From positions 1,990,001 to 2,054,000 of the forward strand of contig CATNEN010000029.1 of the NCBI GenBank assembly GCA_950097015.1: a stretch of DNA of 64,000 nt, given 5' to 3'. The position numbers and the translations under genes were made by a program. Of the stretch, positions 46,262-57,090 are shown piece by piece (the stretch's first letter is position 1; every line of letters begins with the position of its first letter). The stretch comes from Macrostomum hystrix. Lineage: Eukaryota; Platyhelminthes; Macrostomidae. The notes under the pieces were generated by a model. The model saw nothing but the letters and a program-made list of their open reading frames with translations. It had not been told where the DNA came from and did no database searches.

Positions 46262-46738
46262 CTTCGATGATTCATGATGCCACTTCGATAGTTCATGCTT
46301 CCCCCTCCATAATTCATGCTTCCCCTCCATAATTCATGCTTCCCCTTTGATAGTTCATGCTTCCCCCTTGATAGTTCATGCTTGCCCCTTGATGGTTCAT
46401 GCTTCCCCCTTGATAGTTCATGCTTCCCCCTTGATAGTTCATGCTTCCCCCTTGATAGTTCATGCTTCCCCCTTGATAGTTCATGCTTCCCCCTTGATAG
46501 TTCATGCTTCCCCCTTGATAGTTCATGCTTCCCCCTTGATAGTTCATGCTTTCCACTCGGTAATTCATGCTTCCCCTCCATAATTCATGCTTCCCTCTCG
46601 ATAATTCATGCTTCCCTCTCGATAATTCATGCTTCCCTCTCGATAATTCATGCTTCCCTCTTGATAATTCATGCTTCCCTGTCGATAATTCATGCTTCCC
46701 TCTCGATAATTCATGCTTTCCTCTCGATAATTTATGCT
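46262..46738. repeat. 21-bp minisatellite, TTCATGCTTCCCCCTTGATA G and CTCTCGATAA variants
   Basis: About 22 units related to the preceding array (shared GATAATTCATGCTTCC). The first half has CCCCCTTGATAGTTC and the second half CCCTCTCGATAATTC. Two units with CCCCTCCATAATTC separate the halves. Confidence 0.95.
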
Positions 46739-46759
46739 TGCCATCAATTTCTTCAATGA

Positions 46760-47193
46760 CCTACAATTAGTCACTCAAAATGGCACTAGTCACAATGGTA
46801 ATGGCCTACAATGGGGGTCGGTGGCAGAGTGGTTATCGCGTTTGCCTTTCGCACCAAGGTCCCTAAGTTCGATTCCACGGCGAGGCCACAGTTATTTAGA
46901 GCGCAGCGGCGGAGAGAAGGCTTGGGGGCTTGTCGTGCAATTTACGCCCTTAAGGGCCAACCTCCAAGGCACAGTGAGAGTGTACACTGCCTGACGATAG
47001 GGCAGATGTACACACCTGTGTGAGCGTGTGCCTGCGTAAAGTATCTGTGTGCGTGTGTGCTCAGGAGTCAGCGAAACGGGCAGAATTGCCTCCTCGCTGG
47101 CTGCGGGTCTAGTGTCACCAAATTATGTGCCACTGCCCGCAGCCTACAATTAGTCGGACAAAATGGCACCCGTCACAATGGGAGTGGCCTACA
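46760..47193. repeat. 51-bp direct repeats flanking a SINE
   Basis: 46760-46810 and 47143-47193 are both exactly 51 bp, start CCTACAATTAGTC, share AAAATGGCAC and GTCACAATGG, end TGGCCTACA and differ at about seven positions. The full-length SINE lies precisely between them. Confidence 0.9.
46811..47142 (+). mobile_element. tRNA-derived SINE, full-length copy
   Basis: A tRNA-like head carries an A box, TGGCAGAGTGG, at 46822-46832 and a B box, AGTTCGATTCC, at 46866-46876, the internal promoter of RNA polymerase III. The body follows: GAGAGAAGGCTTGGGGGCTT, GTGCAATTTACGCCC, GGCCAACCTCCAAGGCACAG, a GT-rich section and GGGTCTAGTGTCACCAAATT. There is no poly(A) tail; the 3' end is GCCACTGCCCGCAG. 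Diverged copies lie at 21077-21342 (minus) and 24517-24682. It has no coding capacity and would depend on a LINE for movement. Confidence 0.85.
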
Positions 47194-47648
47194 GTACATG
47201 AAAGATTATTCCCACTGCTTCTCGTCGAACTCAATTAGTATAATAGCCAATGCAGTCAAGTTGCTAATCTCCACCCCGAATCTACAGATTAGTGCCGCCA
47301 GCTCTATCAGGATATCAGGTTCAAAGCTGCACCTGTTCTTGCAATTAAATTGTTAATCTGCAGTCTGTCCATTCGTGTGGGCGAAGGCGGAGCTCGATTG
47401 TGATAAATCAAAGAAATTAACCGGATGCACTGTAACTGCAGTGAATGGATGTTAACGGCCATGCTGTGAGTGGGCTAGCTTGCTTCAGATCAAACCCGGT
47501 GCGTTCGTCACGTTATATGCAAATATCAATGATCAATTGAGTCACCTTCGGGCTATGAACAGTTTCGGTGCTTTTTTGAATAAAAGAAGATTCGTGTAGC
47601 AGTTGCTAAGAAATTAATTCATTGCCAGACGTCTTACATCCGTCTCAA
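47194..47648. other. Gene-free spacer
   Basis: No array, gene or RNA feature is recognised between the right direct repeat and the 24-bp array. Confidence 0.6.
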
Positions 47649-49972
47649 ATGCTTTTGGAATCGAAGCAGGAACTGCAGTTGGAATCGAAGCAGGAACTGT
47701 ATTTAGAATCTAAGCAGGAACTGTATTTAGAATCGAAGTAGGACCTGCAGTTGGAATCGAAGCAGGAACTGTATTTAGAATCGATGCAGGAACTGCAGTT
47801 GGAATCGAATCGGGAACTGTAGTTGGAATCGATGCAGGAACTGCAGTTGGAATCGAGGCAGGAACTGTAGTTGGAATCGATGCAGGAACTGCAGTTGGAA
47901 TCGAGGCAGGAACTGTATTTAGAATCGAAGTAGGAACTGCAGTTGGAATCGAAGCAGGAACTGTATTTGGAATCGAAGTAGGAACTGCAGTTGGAATCGA
48001 AGCAGGAACTGCAGTTGGAATCGAAGCAGGAACTGTATTTAGAATCGAAGTAGGACCTGCAGTTGGAATCGAGGCAGGAACTGCAGTTGGAATCGAAGCA
48101 GGAACTGCAGTTGGAATCGAATCGGGAACTGTAGTTGGAATCGATGCAGGAACTGCAGTTGGAATCGAGGCAGGAACTGCAGTTGGAATCAAGGCAGGAC
48201 CTGCAGTTGGAATCGAAGCAGGAACTGTATTTAGAATCGAAGCAGGAACTGCAGTTGGAATCGAATCGGGAACTGTAGTTGGAATCGATGCAGGAACTGC
48301 AGTTGGAATCGAAGCAGGAACTGCAGTTGGAATCGAAGCAGGAACTGTAGTTGGAATCGATGCAGGAACTGCAGTTGGAATCGAGGCAGGAACTGTAGTT
48401 GGAATCGATGCAGGAACTGCAGTTGGAATCGAGGCAGGAACTGTATTTAGAATCGAAGTAGGAACTGCAGTTGGAATCGAAGCAGGAACTGCAGTTGGAA
48501 TCGAAGCAGGAACTGTATTTAGAATCGAAGTAGGACCTGCAGTTGGAATCGAAGCAGGAACTGCAGTTGGAATCGAAGCAGGAACTGTATTTAGAATCGA
48601 AGTAGGAACTGTAGTTGGAATCGAAGCAGGAACTGCAGTTGGAATCGAGGCAGGAACTGTATTTAGAATCGAAGTAGGAACTGCAGTTGGAATCGAAGCA
48701 GGAACTGCAGTTGGAATCGAAGCAGGAACTGTATTTAGAATCGAAGTAGGACCTGCAGTTGGAATCGAGGCAGGAACTGCAGTTGGAATCAAGGCAGGAC
48801 CTGCAGTTGGAATCGAGGCAGGAACTGCAGTTGGAATCGAGGCAGGAACTGTAGTTGGAATCGAAGTAGGAACTGCAGTTGGAATCGAAACAGGAACTGC
48901 AGTTGGAATCGAAGTAGGAACTGCAGTTGGAATCGAGGCAGGAACTGTAGTTGGAATCGAAGTAGGAACTGCAGTTGGAATCGAAACAGGAACTGCAGTT
49001 GGAATCGAGGCAGGAACTGTAGTTGGAATCGAAGTAGGAACTGCAGTTGGAATCGAAACAGGAACTGCAGTTGGAATCGAGGCAGGAACTGCAGTTGGAA
49101 TCGAGGCAGGAACTGCAGTTGGAATCAAGGCAGGAACTGTAGTTGGAATCGAAGTAGGACCTGCAGTTGGAATCGAAGCAGGAACTGCAGTTGGAATCGA
49201 AGTAGGACCTGCAGTTGGAATCGAAGTAGGACCTGCAGTTGGAATCGAAGCAGGAACTGCAGTTGGAATCGAATCGGGAACTGTAATTGGAATCGATGCA
49301 GGAACTGCAGTTGGAATCGAGGCAGGAACTGCAGTTGGAATCAAGGCAGGACCTGCAGTTGGAATCGAAGCAGGAACTGTATTTAGAATCGAAGCAGGAA
49401 CTGCAGTTGGAATCGAATCGGGAACTGTAGTTGGAATCGATGCAGGAACTGCAGTTGGAATCGAAGCAGGAACTGCAGTTGGAATCGAATCGGGAACTGT
49501 ATTTAGAATCGATGCAGGAACTGCAGTTGGAATCGAAGCAGGAACTGTAGTTGGAATCGATGCAGGAACTGCAGTTGGAATCGAGGCAGGAACTGCAGTT
49601 GGAATCAAGGCAGGACCTGCAGTTGGAATCGAAGCAGGAACTGTATTTAGAATCGAAGCAGGAACTGCAGTTGGAATCGAATCGGGAACTGTAGTTGGAA
49701 TCGATGCAGGAACTGCAGTTGGAATCGAATCGGGAACTGTAGTTGGAATCGATGCAGGAACTGCAGTTGGAATCGAGGCAGGAACTGTATTTAGAATCGA
49801 AGTAGGAACTGCAGTTGGAATCGAAGTAGGAACTGCAGTTGGAATCGAAGCAGGAACTGTATTTAGAATCGAAGTAGGACCTGCAGTTGGAATCGAAGCA
49901 GGAACTGTATTTAGAATCGAAGTAGGAACTGCAGTTGGAATCGAAGCAGGAACTGTATTTAGAGTCGAACAT
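47649..49972 (-). repeat. 24-bp minisatellite, about 97 units, with an open minus-strand frame
   Basis: The + strand unit is GGAATCGAAGCAGGAACTGC plus AGTT; variants are CTGTAGTT, CTGTATTTA, GAGGCAGG, GATGCAGG, GAAGTAGG and GAATCGGG. Because 24 is divisible by three, minus-strand frames stay open: one begins at an ATG at 49972 and stops at 47645 (about 775 codons of an eight-residue Cys/Ser/Asp repeat, DSNCSSCF type) and a second frame is open over about 630 codons. There is no signal peptide and no flanking unique coding sequence. I regard it as a minisatellite, with a repeat protein not fully excluded. Confidence 0.9.
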
Positions 49973-49979
49973 CAAAGAA

Positions 49980-50505
49980 TAAAGTCTGAGTACAGATTTG
50001 CATTCTCAGTTAAAAAACGCTCTTTTATTTTTTTCTGAAAAAGAATTAGACGCAAATTTTTGAACCATCCATTTTTGAATTTTTGAATGTTATATTTTTG
50101 AGTAATTGGATAGTTACTCTTTAGCGTGATATGCAACTACTTTATGCGATATTTTAAGGTCTCACCGACTGAATTCCACACGCAGGTATATTTAGATCAT
50201 TTTATCTATCGATTTAGATCATTGGTTTCTCTAAAAACAATTTAATTATCTAGTTACATTCAGGGCTGCTTATCTAAACACATGTTATTGGTCTGGTCTG
50301 GTCTGGGAACCGCCACCTCAATCTAAATACCAATCTCACTCCGCACGGGTAGCTCTCATTGGCGGTCAGCACCCTGACCAATCATATTTCAGCTTAGATA
50401 AAGTAAACTTAAATCTGGAAACCTATTTCTTTGTTGTCTGCCTTAATTTAATTTAACACGACTATTGCTTTAAAAATCAATTTAGCGTTGCACAATCAGC
50501 GCCAA
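49980..50505. other. Gene-free spacer downstream of secreted protein B
   Basis: Probably includes the 3' UTR of the minus-strand gene that stops at 50510. No clear AATAAA was placed. Confidence 0.5.
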
Positions 50506-50509
50506 CCAA

Positions 50510-52132
50510 TCAGAGATCGACTAGACGGCGAATGCAGGCCAAATCGTGCGGCTGGCAGCAGCCAACCATCTCCTGCGCGTAGATGAGGGCGCCGTCCTCA
50601 GGCGAGTAGCCTGGATGCAGGAGCAGGCCCTGACACTGCCTGTCGGTGATGCACTCGCTGCGAATGTACTGCACAACACTGCCATAACCCGGTTGGATAA
50701 TTAGACGCTTCGAGATCTGCATTGGCGAGAAAATGCACTCTTAGTCTGGTACATTATTAAAACGGATTCATAGTCTAGACAGAGTTTTCGTACAGTTTCA
50801 TTGTAAATTTGTTGAGTATGATAGATTGAAACAGCTAGTCAGATTAGTGGATAACTAATTCTATATATTAATGAAGTTGAAGGCTTTGATGTCAACTTTG
50901 ATTCCAAAGTCCAACTAAAAGGCGCCATTGCGTGAATCGTTCTTTAAGCCCCGCAAAGTCTGTGTTATTCTCTGCAATAGTATGAAGCATTTCCTCTTAT
51001 AGTGTCTGGGCTGAGTGTATTTCCTGGAATCAAACAAAAAACCCGCATGACCTAAGAATTAGCAGAAATAGAAACTATAAGGATAAAGGAAATCCGTGTT
51101 ACCCTAGGGCGTCAAGGTAATTTCAAGAAAGTTTTCTCAAGAAAGAGAAAAAGCTACTTTGTTGATATTCAAAGATAACTAAGTAATTTACCTGGCACTT
51201 GATGTCTGTCTCGGGCAAATCCTTCAGGTGTTTGCACTCGGCGAACATTGGCAGACGCGGCTGCAGATCATATTTTCGGTCGAAGATCTCCACACCTTGG
51301 GGACACGAGACGATGGCAGCGCTGCGATCTGTTTGATAATAGTTTGAGGAATTCGAGTGGTTTGTGAAGGTCCCTCAAAACAAATCACCTGACAGACACT
51401 CCCGGCTGAACCATCACACTCACCTGACAGACACTCCCAGATGAACCATCACTCACCTGACAGACACTCCCAGATGAACCATCACTCACCTGACAGACAC
51501 TCCCGGCTGAACCATCACTCACCTGACAGACACTCCCAGATGAACCATCACTCACCTGACAGACACTCCCGGCTGAACCATCACACTCACCTGACAGACA
51601 CTCCGAGATGAACCATCACTCACCTGACAGACACTTTCAGATGAACCATCACACTCACCTGACAGACACTCCCGGCTGAACCATCACTCACCTGACAGAC
51701 ACTCCCGGCTGAACCATCACTCACCTGACAGACACTCCCGGCTGAACCATCACTCACCTGAAAGACACTCCCAGCTGAACCATCACTCACCTGACAGACA
51801 CTTTCAGATGAACCATCACACTCACCTGACAGACACTCCCGGCTGAACCATCACTCACCTGACAGACACTCCCGGCTGAACCATCACTCACCTGACAGAC
51901 ACTCCCGGCTGAACCATCACTCACCTGAAAGACACTCCCAGCTGAACCATCACTCACCTGACAGACACTCCCAGCTGAACCATCACGCACCTGACAGACA
52001 CCCACGGCTGAACCATCACTCACCCGACAGACAACACATCTCACTTGATCGACTTAAGGCAGGTTTAGATTACTCACCCGAGCAGAAGGCCATGCAGATG
52101 ACAGTCAGGAGTAGTGAAGCACGATGGGCCAT
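50510..52132 (-). CDS. Secreted eight-cysteine protein B (paralogue of the gene at 31.3-32.3 kb)
   Basis: Three exons on the minus strand: 52132-52078 (CTCGG|GTGAGT, phase 1), 51328-51192 (AAACAG|AT ... CAG|GTAAAT, phase 0) and 50716-50510 (CCAATGCAG|ATC, ending TGA). They give 132 residues. MAHRASLLLTVICMAFCSG is a signal peptide; the mature chain starts near DRSAAIVSCPQG. It has eight cysteines, with C-x12-C in ECKHLKDLPETDIKCQ, C-x5-C in SECITDRQCQ and a CC pair in VGCCQPHDLACIRR near the end. The CC-x-C ending recalls three-finger (LU/Ly6) domains, but spacing is not exact and I do not assign that family. Intron 2 has the same phase and the same position relative to the cysteines as the intron of protein A. 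Intron 1 is largely a 33-bp minisatellite. A TATA box lies upstream. Confidence 0.78.
51395..52030. repeat. 33-bp minisatellite in intron 1 of secreted protein B, each unit with a 5' splice site
   Basis: About 19 units, CTCACCTGACAGACACTCCC plus GGCTGAACCATCA, with CCAGATGAACC and TTTCAGATG variants. On the minus (transcribed) strand nearly every unit reads CTGTCAG|GTGAGTGATGG, a perfect 5' splice consensus. The unit closest to exon 1 reads GTCGGGTGAGTGATGG, like the real donor CTCGGGTGAGTAATC. Confidence 0.95.
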
Positions 52133-52286
52133 TCTTTATCGACGTTAAATGAATTTAAGAATTTCTAGAACTCAGGAACGCAATATGTCAAAGCAGGGAA
52201 TGTCGGTGACCACGCTAACAAACTTCAACCCTCTATGCTAGAATGGAAATCTAACGGCGCCCATTGCAGCCACGGCCACCCGCTAT

Positions 52287-52297
52287 CTTTTTATACC
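52287..52297 (-). promoter_or_regulatory. TATA box of the secreted protein B gene
   Basis: On the minus strand GGTATAAAAAG about 155-165 bases upstream of the ATG at 52132, predicting a start near 52.26 kb and a 5' UTR of about 130 bases. Confidence 0.65.
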
Positions 52298-52299
52298 AA

Positions 52300-54656
52300 T
52301 TGAGAAAAACGCGCCATAGGAAACTGGGGTATAGAAAGGGAAAGTGAATTGCATGGAAACTGCGCCTTCTCCAATCACAGATCACTTGGAGACGCGATCC
52401 CCATATGACGCAGTCAAATTAGTTCTCATTTAGTGAATTGTCTGGCTTAATTGATTTATTTTAATTAGCCGTTATAATCGTCCAGAGGGGAGATTAAAAT
52501 GTTCGGCATTCGATGGCGGTTCAGGCGCAACAGCATCAGTTAATTATCTCCCGATTGCAAATACAGAATTGAGTAAATTTAATATTCTCAGATTTTGTTG
52601 AAATCTTAAATAAGGTGAATAAAGCTAGGCCTGTTTGTCTCCATTCACCGCCTTGCTCTAAATTTTTATTGTTTAATGTTTCGTGTTTAATCGCCTTTTG
52701 TCTTTTGAAGTCTAAATTAGGAGTTGTTGTTTTTAATTAATTTTCTACGAGCGTAGCATTCAGCTCAAAGGCTGACTGATCAAAGATAGTCTAGATTTTC
52801 TAGAAAAGAAGACTTTTCAACAATTTCAACAAATGATGAGAACTGGACTGGTTTCATTCGGTGCGTTTGCAAACTGGTCATGCGTGGTAAACAAGGAGCA
52901 GGACGTGATTTTTTCAGAACATTTTTCGTCTTTGGCTGCAGCCTGTGGATTTATTTCTGATCACAAAATTCACATGTGAAAGATGGGGTCTACGAAGTTA
53001 TTTAGCAAGCGGGGACATTTGCTAGCGGGACATTTGCGGCCAGCCGACGTTTGCCAGCAAAGCGGTGTGTCTTTTCACTATGACCCTGACTAAAAAGTCA
53101 CAATATAAAGCATCGAAGATTCAGAGGCTGCGTCTAAATGTGCCTTTATCTTTTAAGGTACTACTAAGTTGCACTCTCATATCCTAACTGCAAGAGTATT
53201 TGTTTTACGATACCGTATGATATGCTCAATGATTAAGTAAAATTACAAGTGTGATGCATTAAAAACTATAACATGCTTAATTATTCTCCACACATGTGCC
53301 ATTTATCTTCAAACAAAAAACTAGCTGAATACCTCAAAATACAAAATTTACAAGCTTTGCTAGCTAATGTACCACTAGCAAACGTCGGCTGGCAAAATTC
53401 GCTATCCCGTTCAAATTAATCACGGCAAGTGCTTATGTGTAATATTTAAAATGTTCCTATCATACTACTGCTATTTGCGTAGGCAAGCTAAACTGTAAAA
53501 ATAGCACGACAATTTTTTTTGCTACTTTTCTGCCTCATCTAGATGTACGCGTGCAGGTAATATACTAAAAGCTGAGTTACATGTCTAAGAATAGATATTA
53601 TTTGGATTCTTATGTGTGTCCGACTGGCATAGATCGGAGGCAGACCCACCGTTTACACGTGGTCTTCACAGAGATGCAATAATCAGCGCCATTATACGAC
53701 TTTCAGTCTGAGCCCATGCAACTTTGGAGCAAAGGCTGTTTGCTATAGAGACCTTGTCACGCTTTTTAAAAGACGTTTTTAAAATTCGTCAAAATTTAGC
53801 ATTGGCAAAGAAACAATATCCTTAAAAATGAAAAACGCAAATGTTTACCCAACAAACTAATGAATTCAATATTATTGGAATCTGGTCAATTAAAAACAGT
53901 TTGCCTTGTGAAAGCGACGAAGCAAACAAGTCTAATAAAATCTGCACACTTGTCAAGCAAACAGTAGCCTGATAATGTTATAAAAAACGAGTTTTTGTAT
54001 GTTAGAAACTATTTTTTTATGGTTATTATCTTGCCTAAAAAGACACGTTTTTTGTTAAAAATGATCTCTTTGTCAATAGACATAAATTTGAAAGTAAAGG
54101 GCTCGTGTATTTTAAATATATAGTCATTCATTGTACTCTCTTTTGTTCCTATTTATGGAAGCTAACGTATTACAAGTATTGAAACACCCATTATCATTTA
54201 CTGAAAATAGTTTCAGTGATGACTTGAAATCTCTTATGTCTAGACTGATTTCTCTTGTCGTTATATATTTCTTCTTTAGTTGCCCTTGCCTTAGGCTTAT
54301 CCTTAGGCCTAAGCCTAATCATAATTCATAATGCATTTCATTCGGCCTAGCTAAATAATGCAGTGCTTTAGTGTCTGACGGCATGGCATTACACGTATAT
54401 ACAAAAAATACTGACTTTAGTAATTTGGATTATCCATATTTTTTTCTCTTAAGCTATATTGCTATCATTATCAATAATCTGTATTGTTCATTGATTATCA
54501 TAAATCATGTTGTCATGCTAATATAGGCCTACACAAAAATAATTTTAAAATATGTAATTTGTCTTTATTTTGGTGCAACATGAGTTGTTATAATTTATGT
54601 CAGTGATGTCAGTTTGTAAGTGATGTAATTATAGAATTAAAACATTGAAGCCCTGA
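52300..54656. other. Gene-free AT-rich sequence
   Basis: No family-like open frame; the frame at 54131-54331 is unconvincing. It holds one notable inverted repeat, listed separately. Confidence 0.6.
53039..53393. repeat. Inverted repeat, possible MITE
   Basis: GCCAGCCGACGTTTGC at 53039-53054 and its exact inverse at 53378-53393. Similarity continues imperfectly outward (GCGGGACATTTG against GCGGGATAGCGAATTTT) and inward (CAGCAAAGC against CTAGCAAAGC). The interior is AT-rich and non-coding. No target duplication was identified. Confidence 0.5.
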
Positions 54657-54664
54657 ACTAGAAA

Positions 54665-57082
54665 CAGTGGTGTGACTGTGTGACAGGCTGCGTTTTTAAT
54701 GTAGTTGCATTATTTTTATGATTTTGTGCGTTTCTGTGTTTGTTTCAGGGTTTTTTATTCTTGCGTTTTTTGTTATTCCAGTGTAGCAATCCCATTTTGT
54801 GTTTGAGAGCCTCGTCAGGCTTTTATATTTTACTGTTGTTACATTGACTAATGAATATGTTCTCTAAATGAATCATTGGTATTGAAAAGGAGTTATACCA
54901 GAATGATTTTGTTAACTGTTAATTTATCTTCTTTTTCGGAGGCATAACTAGGTATGCATGTATTCTAAAGGTATTTTACCTAGAATTTATTTATGTAGGT
55001 ATTATAAGTGTATGTAGTGTAGGAGATTGTTGAAAATGCTGGCAGTGGCTTCTTCAGTTTGGCTATTGACAAATCAAATGAAGTCATGAGTGCCAGGAAG
55101 TTTCTTGTGATTGTCATCACCTTCATTTTCATTAAGCATTGTCAACTTCTGGCTGTGCCAATCAAGACTGTAAAAGTTTGGGATGGAAGAGTTGCAACGC
55201 TTGAGACAGTAGTGGTTGATGAATATGCCAAGCTTGGAATCTTTCTGCTCAATAGTATCTCGATCATGTCAGATGGACCATCGGTCATGGTTAGGCGTGA
55301 CAAGGGCTTTCATGTCCTTATCAGGAAGCATGTGCCTTAGCTACTGGAGCTCACAACATGCATTTTGCAATGTGTCCAATGGTGTCTGACGCGCTTGTGA
55401 TAAGCTGGGGAGTGAGTGTGAGAGTCTGGCTGACTTAGTCCACTCGTACTTCATATACACATCGCGGTGGTCTCGCTACGAGCATGTACAGGACTTGCTG
55501 GACCTCCAGCGTCACTGCTTTCTGTTGTCTAGAGACTCGCTGGGTCTAGCTGCTGCCTGTAGTTAACAGACTAGTGGAGCAATTACCAGGGTTGCAAGAG
55601 TTTTTTCAAAAGCGCAACAGCCAAGAGCCTACTGGCAGCCTTGAGAAGAAGCAGGTTCAGCAGATTTGTGATCTGCTATAGAACAAGAAAGTCGAGTTTG
55701 ACCTTCTGTTTCTTCAGTCTGTCTTGCCAATTCTTGACAAGTTTGAGATGCATTTTCAGCAGAGAATGGTCCTAATTCACTCAATATATGCAAATGTGCC
55801 TCAGATCTTTAGGGAACTTCTGAGCTGCTTTGTTCAGTTAGACTACGTGAGTGCCAATTTATCTCACTTGACAACCATGCAAATTGATTTTGAGCACTAT
55901 GCCTCTGACCTCGAAATGTTTGTTGGTGAGAAGACCAAGTCCTTGCTTCAGCAATCCAGTGAGACTCCAGAAATAGTGCTTTGTTTGAGCAAGGCAATTT
56001 TACATGGCACTTGCAACTTACCTGCAATCCCACCTACCACTAGCGGATGCGACACTATGCTAGGCGCAGTTTTTGGACCCAACCAGAGTTGAGAACCTGT
56101 CGTCCAAATTTGCAATGAAGATGGCCAAAGCATTGAGATTTCCTGAAGACAGCATTACAGCAATCGATAGAGAATGGAGGCAGCTGGTACTGGCCATTGC
56201 TACCAATGAGATCAGCATTCCTGATGAGAATTTGACTGTGCTAGACTTTTGGCTCACTGTAGGGAGTTTGAAGGCATCAACAGAGGAGTTTAGATTTCCA
56301 ACAGTGTGGCGACTTACCTCTGCTGCTCTAAGCATACCACATGGAAATTCTCGAGCCGAATGTGAGTTCTCTAGCCTGGCAGATCTGCTAATGCAAAAGC
56401 GCAATTCACTACATGCATTGACTCTGTACTCTAGCCTGCTTATAAATGGGTTTCTGAAGTCCACTGCTCTCACATGTGAGACCTTCATTTTTGATGACCG
56501 TTACATTGCCGAAAGACTCAACGCCCGACAAAATCAGGCTGCTTGGCAAAGGCACATGCAGAGAGAAGAGGAGCTGCACAAGGAGCAACTTGCTCAAGAG
56601 GCTGCCAGTACAAGCAATACAAAAGATGTTGATGCAAAGGTGACAGAGATTCAGGAAAAGAAGCGGCTGCTTGAATTGGAATCGAATAAGGCGAATGCCT
56701 TGCTAAGCAAATACCAGCAGAAGATGCTGGCCCTGCAGGTGGAGAGGAAGAATCTGGATAAGGCAGAGAACAAACTGGCCAAGAAGAAGAGCAAATTGGA
56801 GGCCAAGCAATGAAGTATAAACTTAATGCATTAGCTTCTGCTATTTGACAAGCGACTATTTACTAAGTCTGTGACTATTCCCTCATTCATTTGCTTGTAT
56901 TTGCTTTTGGAATGTCTTCGCAAATATTTTTACTGTACTCACAAATTGTACATGCGAAAATATACGTCTAGTACTTATCAATGCCACTTTATCAAAAAAC
57001 AGTCTTGTGCTCACTTGAGCAGGAATTTTTTGCTGCATTTTTCCTTCCTTGTTTTTTTCCAATTCCCTCTGTCACACCACTG
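54665..57082 (+). mobile_element. hAT-superfamily DNA transposon (2.4 kb, decayed)
   Basis: Terminal inverted repeats CAGTGGTGTGAC at 54665-54676 and GTCACACCACTG at 57071-57082 are perfect over 12 bases and similar for several more. Flanking 8-bp direct repeats ACTAGAAA (54657-54664) and ACTAGAAG (57083-57090) differ at one base and match the 8-bp target duplication of hAT elements. The interior carries a transposase remnant with a hAT-type C-terminal dimerisation region. Stops and a frameshift show it no longer encodes an active enzyme. Confidence 0.85.
55059..56815 (+). pseudogene. Broken hAT-like transposase
   Basis: Coding remnants lie in several frames. 55059-55340 is an N-proximal piece ending in a stop. 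A stretch at about 55340-55720 is interrupted by stops, including one at about 55678 just before NKKVEFDLL. 55724-56092 continues to GCDTMLGAVFGPNQ and stops, and the sequence then shifts frame to 56073-56815. The last segment contains DFWLTVGSL, then FRFPTVWRLTSAALSIPHG and SRAECEFSSLADLLMQKRN, which follow the hAT C-terminal pattern (YP-L--LA---LSIP---SAE--FS). After it comes an unusual Lys/Glu-rich coiled-coil tail of about 90 residues (EIQEKKRLLELESNKANALL). No BED zinc finger is visible upstream. Confidence 0.75.
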
Positions 57083-57090
57083 ACTAGAAG

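Noticed and set aside
45974-46774. Overlapping frames on both strands with SRMNYRG or CFPLDS repeats
   Set aside because: A 21-bp period is divisible by three and stop-free; frames are open on both strands at once.
46811-46885. A functional tRNA gene
   Set aside because: A and B boxes are present, but no convincing cloverleaf with acceptor stem and anticodon arm can be drawn, and the sequence continues into a repeated SINE body.
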